A stretch of DNA of 5,119 nt from JAUHWS01 sp964571805 (GTDB lineage: Bacteria; Patescibacteriota; Gracilibacteria; UM-FILTER-43-11), in contig CAZNDI010000077.1 in NCBI GenBank assembly GCA_964571805.1, positions 1 to 5,119 on the forward strand. Reading direction: 5' to 3'. Both the position numbers and the translations under genes were made by a program. This document shows, piece after piece, positions 1-5,119 of the stretch (positions within the stretch are counted from its first letter, which is position 1; each line of letters begins with the position of its first letter). Below the pieces are notes generated by a model. It was not told the DNA's origin, searched no databases, and saw only the letters and a list, made by a program, of their open reading frames with translations.

Positions 1-280
1 GTGGTATATCGTCAATTAATTTCATTTGACTCTTAGCGCTTCATTTTCTAAATTTAGAGAACAGAATCGAAAATAGAAAGACATTAAATTTAGATTAAAA
101 AATATCCTCTTTGGGCTTAGACCCTCTTTTTTAGCCCCCCTCACACCTAAATTTCCAATTCATTTCAATGTGTCACCAATTTCACAAACGAAACCTTAAA
201 TTCTAGTACTTAAGGCTTAGAAAAAGTGTTGCTGAGTACTGGAGAGAATTAAAAAATTATTACTAACCCCCTTATCAAAA
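1..280. other. Non-coding leader upstream of nrdJ
   Basis: I see no gene here. The only open frame at the left edge (frame 1) stops at 34-36 after 11 codons; it could be the tail of an upstream gene but is too short to support. The stretch is A/T-rich. It has a 12-base palindrome TCTAAATTTAGA (47-58), a near copy at 84-94, two AGTACT cores (205-210 and 235-240) and a weak inverted repeat CCTTAA/TTAAGG (194-215). A weak GGGCT/AGCCC pair (113-117 with 133-137) is not a convincing terminator. I see no B12-box typical of a cobalamin riboswitch, no clear sigma-70 promoter, and no Bacteroidota-type TAnnTTTG element. The nrdJ promoter probably lies here but I cannot place it. Confidence 0.6.
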
Positions 281-3200
281 ATGAAAAAGGTTGAAAATCC
301 CTCCGGACAAAAAGCCATGCGTGCCCTTCATTCAAAAGGCCTCAATGTGCCCAGATTATTCACTCAAAAGGATAAAAATCCTCTCGAGACCATTGAATAT
401 GTCAAACGCGATTGTCGGGTGACCAAGCACGATGGCTCAATTGTCTTTGAAATGAAAGATTTTCAAACGCCTAAAAGTTGGTCTCAAAATGCCAGTGACA
501 TCATCGCCTCCAAATATGCGCGAAGAGCAGGAGTGCCTCAATATGATGAAAGTGGCAACCTCCTAAAAGACGCCAAGGGGAATGTCATTCGAGGGGCCGA
601 ACATTCTGCCGCCCAGGTGGTGGGACGCATGACCAGCTGCTGGAGAGAATGGGGGGAAAAATATGGCTATTTTGACACGAAAGAATCTGCCGACGCCTAC
701 GAAGCTGAAATGAATCACATGCTCATCAATCAGATGGCTGCGCCCAACTCGCCACAATGGTTCAACACCGGTCTTTATTCCGCCTACGGCATCAATGGCC
801 CTGCTCAAGGGCACTATTATGTAGAACCGAGCACCGGTGAAGTCAAAAAATCGGAAGATGCTTATTCTCATCCTCAGCCTCATGCTTGTTTCATTCAAGG
901 GATCAAAGATGATTTGGTGAATGAAGGAGGAATCATGGACCTTTGGACCCGGGAAGCCCGCCTCTTTAAGTACGGCTCAGGCACAGGGACCAATTTCTCT
1001 GTCATCCGAGGAGAAGGAGAAGCGTTGTCGGGAGGAGGGCATTCTTCAGGACTGATGTCTTTCCTAAAAATTGGAGATCGAGCCGCTGGAGCGATTAAAT
1101 CGGGTGGGACCACCAGGCGAGCCGCTAAGATGGTTTGTTTAGATGTAGATCCCCCCGAAATTGAAACCTTCATCAACTGGAAGGTGGAAGAAGAAAAAAA
1201 GGTCGCTGCCTTGATTGCCGCTGGTTATTCTAGTGATTTCAATGGAGAAGCTTATGCCACCGTGTCGGGTCAAAACTCCAACAATTCGGTTCGCCTGTCT
1301 AACACCTTTATGGAAGCTGTTGAAAATGACAGTGACTTTGATCTAATTGGCCGAAAAGATGGAAAGCCTTTCAAAACCCTCAAAGCACGCAAGCTTTGGG
1401 ATCAAATCGCCTATGCCGCTTGGGCATGTGCCGACCCGGGTTTACAATTTGACACCACCATCAATGAATGGCACACCTGCCCTAAAGATGGCCGCATCAA
1501 CGCCTCCAACCCTTGCAGTGAATATATGTTTTTAGACGACACGGCGTGCAACCTGGCCTCCCTCAATTTACTTAAATTCTTTGATGTCGAAGCGTCTAAG
1601 TTCGACATGCCAGCCATGATTCATGCCATTCGATTGTGGACCATTACCCTTGAAATTTCTATTTTGATGGCTCAATTCCCCAGTTATGAAATTGCCGAAC
1701 GTAGCTATGCCTACCGCACCTTGGGCTTGGGTTACGCCAACCTAGGCACTGTATTGATGTTGATGGGCATCCCTTATGACAGCGATCAGGGCCGAGCCGT
1801 GGCCGGTGCTTTGGCTGCCGTACTGACAGGTCGTTCTTATGAAACCTCGGCCGAAATGGCAGAAGCTTACGGGCCTTTCCTTCGCTATGAACAAAACAAA
1901 GAAGACATGCTTCGCGTGATTCGCAACCATCGACGCGCCGCCTACAATGTTCCGAAATCAGAATACGAAAAATTAGAAATCGCACCTGTAGGCCTCAATG
2001 AAAAAGTTTGCCCCGATTATCTCGATTTGGAAGCTCGAAAATCGTGGGACTTAGCCCTAGAAAAGGGTGAAAAATACGGCTATCGCAATGCACAGGTCAC
2101 TGTCATCGCTCCAACTGGGACGATTGGGTTGGTGATGGATTGTGACACCACCGGGGTGGAGCCTGATTTTGCCCTCGTTAAATTCAAAAAACTGGCTGGA
2201 GGGGGTTACATGAAGATCGTGAACCAGTCCATTCCTGTTGCCCTCAATTATTTGGGCTATAAAAAACAAGAGATTCAAGAAATCGTGGATTACATCATTG
2301 GAAAAGGATCTCTGGTGGAAGCGCCTTTCATCAATTGGAAGACCCTCAAGGCCAAAGGGCTGACCGAAGAAAAACTCATCGAAATCGAAAAGAACTTGGC
2401 AGGGATGTTTTCCATCGGCATGGCTTTCAACCAATTCAGTTTGGGCGAAGATTTACTAGAAAGCATCGGTATTTCTAAGGAAGTCTACGGTGCTTCAGAC
2501 TTCAACTTCCTCAAAGCGGTGGGTTTCACGCAAGAGGAAATCGACGCAGCCAATGAATATGTGTGTGGCGTCATGACCATCGAAGGGGCACCTCATGTCA
2601 AAGAAGAGCACTTGGCCATCTTTGACTGCGCCAACAAGTGTGGCAATAAGGGGGAGCGCTTCATTCAATATATGGGTCACATCAAGATGCTGGGCGCTGT
2701 ACAACCCTTCATTTCTGGAGCCATTTCAAAAACCATCAACATGCCTCATGAAGCCACTCTTGAAGATGTGATGGAGGCCTACAAAGTCAGTTGGAAGTTG
2801 GCCCTAAAAGCCAATGCGATTTACCGGGATGGGTCCAAACTTTCTCAGGCCCTCAACACTTCAGATAAAGAGAAGGAAAAAGACAAGGAAAAAATTGAAA
2901 TCAAAGAGGTGGAAATCACCAAGAAGCCCCTTCGAAGACGCTTGGAAAACGAACGTCAATCCATCACTCACAAATTCTCGATTGCGGGGCATGAGGGTTA
3001 CTTTACCGTTGGTCTATACGAAGATGGTACTCCCGGAGAATTTTTCATCAAAATGAGCAAAGAGGGGTCCACCCTTTCAGGCATTATGGACAGCTTGGCC
3101 CTCTCGATTTCGCTTAATTTACAGTACGGTGTGCCTTTGGAAGTATTGGTATCCAAGTTCACTCACACTCGCTTTGAACCTGCAGGAATGACCAATAATC

Positions 3201-3628
3201 GTGAAATCCCTATCGCCAAATCGTTGATGGATTATATCGGACGCTGGCTCGCCATCAAGTTCCTCCCTAAAGACCAAGCTAAAAAATATCACAATGGGGA
3301 CTTAGTTGATCGGGCTTACGAAGAAGGGACGATGTTAAAAAAAAATAATCACTCTGGGGAGACAGGGGTGACCCTTGGCCAACTCAAAAGTAAAGACGAC
3401 GATGAAGCGAACGAAGGCAAGTTGATCAAGGTTTTAGAAAGTGTAAAGGTTAAACCTCTCAAAAAAGCCATGGCTGCAACGGTGGGGGGTGCAAGCTCGA
3501 TGTTCACGACACCGACTGCCTTCAAGTCCGATGATTCCCCGCTTTGCTCTGTGGATGGCTCAATGATGATTCGAAATGGGAGTTGTTACAAATGTTTGGA
3601 TTGTGGGGAGACCACGGGTTGCAGCTGA
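281..3628 (+). CDS. nrdJ: Adenosylcobalamin-dependent ribonucleotide reductase (class II), NrdJ
   Basis: This enzyme reduces ribonucleotides to deoxyribonucleotides in the cytoplasm. Adenosylcobalamin supplies the radical, so no oxygen and no separate radical subunit are needed. The protein has 1115 residues, within the range of long-form NrdJ. An N-terminal domain (about 35-195) carries the conserved NSPQWFNTG at 156-164. The ten-stranded barrel (about 200-850) shows HACF with C203, then NPCSE with N410, catalytic C412 and E414, then C423 in TACNLASLNL. By family analogy C203 and C423 form the redox pair and C412 carries the thiyl radical. The phosphate-binding APTGTIG is at 610-616. A Lys/Glu-rich linker (862-880) leads to a TSCPD domain (about 895-995, with TPGEFFI) and a cysteine tail (C1089, C1102, C1105, C1108, C1114). 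D1092 stands where the family usually has a cysteine. I see no ATP-cone. The start is fixed by an in-frame TGA at 233-235 and no other ATG, GTG or TTG between them; no Shine-Dalgarno lies nearby. The assignment is secure. Confidence 0.97.
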   Translation: MKKVENPSGQKAMRALHSKGLNVPRLFTQKDKNPLETIEYVKRDCRVTKHDGSIVFEMKDFQTPKSWSQNASDIIASKYARRAGVPQYDESGNLLKDAKGNVIRGAEHSAAQVVGRMTSCWREWGEKYGYFDTKESADAYEAEMNHMLINQMAAPNSPQWFNTGLYSAYGINGPAQGHYYVEPSTGEVKKSEDAYSHPQPHACFIQGIKDDLVNEGGIMDLWTREARLFKYGSGTGTNFSVIRGEGEALSGGGHSSGLMSFLKIGDRAAGAIKSGGTTRRAAKMVCLDVDPPEIETFINWKVEEEKKVAALIAAGYSSDFNGEAYATVSGQNSNNSVRLSNTFMEAVENDSDFDLIGRKDGKPFKTLKARKLWDQIAYAAWACADPGLQFDTTINEWHTCPKDGRINASNPCSEYMFLDDTACNLASLNLLKFFDVEASKFDMPAMIHAIRLWTITLEISILMAQFPSYEIAERSYAYRTLGLGYANLGTVLMLMGIPYDSDQGRAVAGALAAVLTGRSYETSAEMAEAYGPFLRYEQNKEDMLRVIRNHRRAAYNVPKSEYEKLEIAPVGLNEKVCPDYLDLEARKSWDLALEKGEKYGYRNAQVTVIAPTGTIGLVMDCDTTGVEPDFALVKFKKLAGGGYMKIVNQSIPVALNYLGYKKQEIQEIVDYIIGKGSLVEAPFINWKTLKAKGLTEEKLIEIEKNLAGMFSIGMAFNQFSLGEDLLESIGISKEVYGASDFNFLKAVGFTQEEIDAANEYVCGVMTIEGAPHVKEEHLAIFDCANKCGNKGERFIQYMGHIKMLGAVQPFISGAISKTINMPHEATLEDVMEAYKVSWKLALKANAIYRDGSKLSQALNTSDKEKEKDKEKIEIKEVEITKKPLRRRLENERQSITHKFSIAGHEGYFTVGLYEDGTPGEFFIKMSKEGSTLSGIMDSLALSISLNLQYGVPLEVLVSKFTHTRFEPAGMTNNREIPIAKSLMDYIGRWLAIKFLPKDQAKKYHNGDLVDRAYEEGTMLKKNNHSGETGVTLGQLKSKDDDEANEGKLIKVLESVKVKPLKKAMAATVGGASSMFTTPTAFKSDDSPLCSVDGSMMIRNGSCYKCLDCGETTGCS

Positions 3629-3639
3629 AATATTGTTCA

Positions 3640-3675
3640 CCCCGTAGGTACGCGATCAATCGCATACCTACGGGG
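3640..3675. repeat. GTAG-headed palindrome, copy 1 (REP-like)
   Basis: This is the stem-loop of the nrdJ terminator viewed as a repeat. Bases 3643-3661 match 5101-5119 at 15 of 19 positions, including the shared ACGCGAT core and the GTAG near the foot. Such similarity between two intergenic hairpins 1.4 kb apart suggests one dispersed family. GTAG or GTGG at the foot is a known hallmark of REP sequences linked to RAYT transposases; that link is inference here, as no transposase lies in the window. Confidence 0.6.
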
Positions 3676-3682
3676 ATTTTTT
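3640..3682 (+). terminator. Intrinsic terminator of nrdJ
   Basis: The arm CCCCGTAGGTACGCGAT (3640-3656) pairs with 3659-3675 over 16 of 17 positions, the single mismatch being C3651 opposite A3664. The two-base centre means the innermost pairs would open to form the loop. One A and six T residues (3677-3682) follow directly, as in a factor-independent terminator. It begins 11 bases after the nrdJ stop, so it should end the nrdJ transcript and separate it from the next gene. The stem alone is also listed as a repeat because it resembles the palindrome at the right edge. Confidence 0.88.
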
Positions 3683-3716
3683 GATTTGTGATAAACTATT
3701 AGCAAACCCACACAGC

Positions 3717-4313
3717 ATGAAAAACCTTCAATTTCCCCTCCATTTTACCTTCAAAATATCCACGCTTTCCAACGACTTTATTGTGAAGGATTTTAAAGGG
3801 GATGCCATTGGCTTTGTAAAACAAAAACTATTTAAGCTAGTCGAGGAAATAAAAATTTATCATGAAGAATCAAAACAAAATTTGATTTACACCATAAAGG
3901 CAAACCGCTGGCTGGATTTTTCAGCCACTTATGTTTTTTATGACTCTCAGGAAAAAGAAATTGGAAGAGTGGTTCGAAAGGGTTGGAAATCCCTTTGGAG
4001 AGCCCGCTATGAAATTTATGACCACCAGCAACAATTAATTCTTAACATTCAGGAAAATAGTGGATGGGTGCTTCTTTTGGATGGCTTACTCAGAGAAATT
4101 CCTATTTTAAACCTACTGACCAACTACCTGTTCAACCCTAGCTATAAAGTGATGAGGCCGGATGGCAAAGTGATCATTCAATTGAAAAAAGACCGTAGTT
4201 TTTTAGGCCGTCATTTTACAGCAGAAAAGTTAGAAGAATTTAAAAAGGATGAAGAAGAATGTGGCATTTTAGGACTAATGATGATGAGTATTTTGGAAAA
4301 ATATCGAGGATAA
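3717..4313 (+). CDS. LURP-one-related / tubby-like barrel family protein
   Basis: The 198-residue product matches the LURP-one-related family (YxjI-like, COG4894) by its overall pattern. Members adopt the fold of the tubby C-terminal domain and phospholipid scramblases, a beta barrel around a hydrophobic helix. Their role in bacteria is not established, so no reaction is assigned. Visible family-like blocks are KISTLSNDF (13-21), IKANRWLDFSATY (60-72), RKGWKSLWRARYEIYD (87-102), LFNPSYKVMRPDGK (138-151) and FLGRHFTAEKL (162-172). A hydrophobic C-terminal segment, GILGLMMMSIL (183-193), may be the buried core helix. I see no signal peptide. I chose ATG 3717; an in-frame TTG at 3681 would add 12 residues but lies in the T-tract of the preceding terminator. 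There is no Shine-Dalgarno; a weak TGATAAACT (3689-3697) could be an extended -10 but has no matching -35. The gene is more A/T-rich than nrdJ (about 33-38% GC in two 60-base lines counted by hand). Confidence 0.85.
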   Translation: MKNLQFPLHFTFKISTLSNDFIVKDFKGDAIGFVKQKLFKLVEEIKIYHEESKQNLIYTIKANRWLDFSATYVFYDSQEKEIGRVVRKGWKSLWRARYEIYDHQQQLILNIQENSGWVLLLDGLLREIPILNLLTNYLFNPSYKVMRPDGKVIIQLKKDRSFLGRHFTAEKLEEFKKDEEECGILGLMMMSILEKYRG

Positions 4314-4318
4314 TCTCT

Positions 4319-4352
4319 TTTGTAGGTCCACTCCATGGAGTGGACCTACAAA
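4319..4352. repeat. Perfect 34-base palindrome between genes, GTAG-headed
   Basis: The half TTTGTAGGTCCACTCCA (4319-4335) is followed with no spacer by its exact reverse complement (4336-4352). It starts five bases after the stop of the LURP-one gene. As RNA it would form a strong hairpin with a small loop opened at the centre. No T-tract follows on either strand, so it is not a canonical terminator, though it could protect or weakly end the upstream message. It shares GTAGGT at its foot with the copy at 3640-3675 but differs in the core. An in-frame ATG for the next gene (4335) sits exactly at its centre. Confidence 0.9.
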
Positions 4353-4376
4353 GGGATGGAAGTAATATTCCCAATC

Positions 4377-5090
4377 ATGTATCACCACCCCTTCTACCTC
4401 ACCGAAAAAACCTCCAACAACGCCTTTTCTTTTGAAAAAAGAGAAAATAAAACATTATATGTTCCCAGCGTCATCGAGGGGAATTTAGAGGATGTAAAAA
4501 TAGGCGACCACGCTGTTTTCGAGGATTACGACGACGTAGAGACGCAAAATCTTGCATCTTGTGTTGGATTGCTACATTTAGTCAAACTAAATCACCCCAC
4601 AACCGGCAAGCCCATGGTGGTGGTCGACAATCATAACCATGTTTTTTATTTTTGGTACGAAGCCTGGCATCAAAGACAGATTGAAAGAGGAATCACGCTG
4701 GTTCATATTGACGCCCATCGAGACACCCGCATTCCAGAAAGAAATCTGACGAAAGAGGAATCGAAGGATTTGGAAAAAGTGTTTGAATACACCAATTCGA
4801 TTCTCAATGTGGGCAATTACATTCCACCGGCCATGGAAGAGGGTTTAATCGGTGAACTGATTTCTATCACCAGTGAAAGGGAATTGCAAAATGCCAAACC
4901 AAAATCCCCCTTCATCCTAAATATTGACCTGGACTTTTGGGCGCCAGAAATGGACTATATTGACGAAACATGGAGCATCGAAAAAATAAAGGGCTTGATC
5001 CTAGAGGCTGACCTGATTACCTTTGCCACCTCACCTTTTTTTATTGAACAGGAAAGAGCGATTGAGATTTTGAAGAAATTGTTAAAATAA
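4377..5090 (+). CDS. UPF0489 (C5orf22-like) family protein, putative arginase-like metal site
   Basis: The product (237 residues from this start) carries the signature blocks of UPF0489, a family of unknown function that includes human C5orf22. The blocks are VVVDNHNHVFYFWYEA (81-96), LVHIDAHRD (108-116) and ILNIDLDFW (180-188), ending with ITFATSPFFIEQ (214-225). Their order and spacing resemble the ureohydrolase (arginase/agmatinase) ligand motifs: a His after Asp, DAHxD, then DxD. Candidate metal ligands are H86 or H88, D112, H114, D116, D184 and D186. A metal-dependent hydrolase is therefore a reasonable inference, but no substrate can be named. I see no signal peptide or membrane segment, so it is probably cytoplasmic. 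The start is uncertain. ATG 4335 (251 residues) lies inside the palindrome and ATG 4356 (244 residues) directly abuts AAAGGG. I prefer 4377, which has A at -3 like the other two genes. Family membership is firm, function is not. Confidence 0.85.
   Translation: MYHHPFYLTEKTSNNAFSFEKRENKTLYVPSVIEGNLEDVKIGDHAVFEDYDDVETQNLASCVGLLHLVKLNHPTTGKPMVVVDNHNHVFYFWYEAWHQRQIERGITLVHIDAHRDTRIPERNLTKEESKDLEKVFEYTNSILNVGNYIPPAMEEGLIGELISITSERELQNAKPKSPFILNIDLDFWAPEMDYIDETWSIEKIKGLILEADLITFATSPFFIEQERAIEILKKLLK
4444..4460 (+). repeat. 17-base direct repeat, copy 1 (copy 2 at 5084-5100)
   Basis: AAAATAAAACATTATAT occurs here, inside the UPF0489 gene, and again at 5084-5100, where it spans that gene's stop codon and runs up to the palindrome at the right edge. 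The copies are identical over 17 bases, in the same orientation and 640 bases apart; both flanking bases differ. It is A/T-rich, so chance is possible. No function is assigned. Confidence 0.4.
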
Positions 5091-5099
5091 AACATTATA

Positions 5100-5119
5100 T
5101 TGTAGACACGCGATTAATC
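5100..5119. repeat. GTAG-headed palindrome, copy 2, cut by the window edge
   Basis: TTGTAGACACGCGATTAATC begins 9 bases after the stop of the UPF0489 gene. Its last eight bases, GATTAATC (5112-5119), are self-complementary, so the visible part looks like the left arm plus centre of a palindrome whose right arm lies outside. It matches 3643-3661 at 15 of 19 positions. It may act as the gene's terminator, which needs the missing sequence to judge. Confidence 0.6.

Noticed and set aside
113..137. Terminator of an upstream gene (GGGCT/AGCCC with internal T-run)
   Set aside because: Only five base pairs with a 15-base loop, and the T-run lies within the loop, not after the stem.
1..280. Cobalamin riboswitch controlling the B12-dependent nrdJ
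   Set aside because: B12 riboswitches would fit the gene, but I find no B12-box-like GCCACTG or the expected GC-rich junction, and the A/T-rich leader lacks strong stems.
563..2704. Several minus-strand open frames of 62-125 codons across nrdJ
   Set aside because: They lie opposite a clearly conserved gene, show no recognisable protein features, and are expected as shadows.
2814..3056. An 80-codon plus-strand frame overlapping nrdJ
   Set aside because: It is an out-of-frame reading of the Lys/Glu-rich linker and TSCPD region, with basic low-complexity composition and no known domain.
3681..3716. TTG start for the LURP-one gene, adding 12 residues
   Set aside because: It lies in the T-tract of the nrdJ terminator, and the family-like sequence begins at the ATG at 3717.
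281..5090. A single three-gene system linking NrdJ, LURP-one and UPF0489 proteins
   Set aside because: A strong terminator separates nrdJ from the others, and there is no known functional link; co-location alone is not enough.
3640..5119. CRISPR array formed by the palindromic repeats
   Set aside because: The copies are hundreds of bases apart, diverged from each other, and separated by genes and not by uniform spacers.

Overview
The window carries three complete plus-strand genes, a 280-base non-coding leader, and a short palindrome after each gene. The large first gene (281-3628) encodes an adenosylcobalamin-dependent (class II) ribonucleotide reductase, NrdJ. It is followed by a LURP-one-related / tubby-like barrel protein (3717-4313) and a UPF0489 (C5orf22-like) protein whose motifs resemble the metal site of the arginase family (4377-5090).

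Organism: probably a member of the Bacteroidota, at moderate confidence. None of the three chosen starts has a Shine-Dalgarno sequence at a usable distance, and all three have A at position -3. The LURP-one protein resembles, from memory, forms common in that phylum. Base composition is mixed: nrdJ is balanced and the second gene is visibly A/T-richer. Nothing in the window settles the phylum; a database search would.

Layout: 1-280 holds no gene I can support, only A/T-rich sequence with short repeats and weak inverted repeats. The nrdJ gene ends 11 bases before a strong hairpin with a T-tract, a credible intrinsic terminator. The two smaller genes are 63 bases apart and may share a transcript, although a perfect 34-base palindrome lies between them. 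The window ends inside the left half of a third palindrome, 9 bases after the third gene.

How the genes work together: NrdJ makes deoxyribonucleotides for DNA synthesis. The other two have no established link to it, and the terminator argues that nrdJ is transcribed separately. The most notable structure is the set of GTAG-headed palindromes, one 5-11 bases after every stop codon. Two of them (3640-3675 and 5100-5119) are clearly related, matching at 15 of 19 aligned bases. This looks like a dispersed REP-like repeat family that has been used as gene ends. I see no clear new multi-gene system here.
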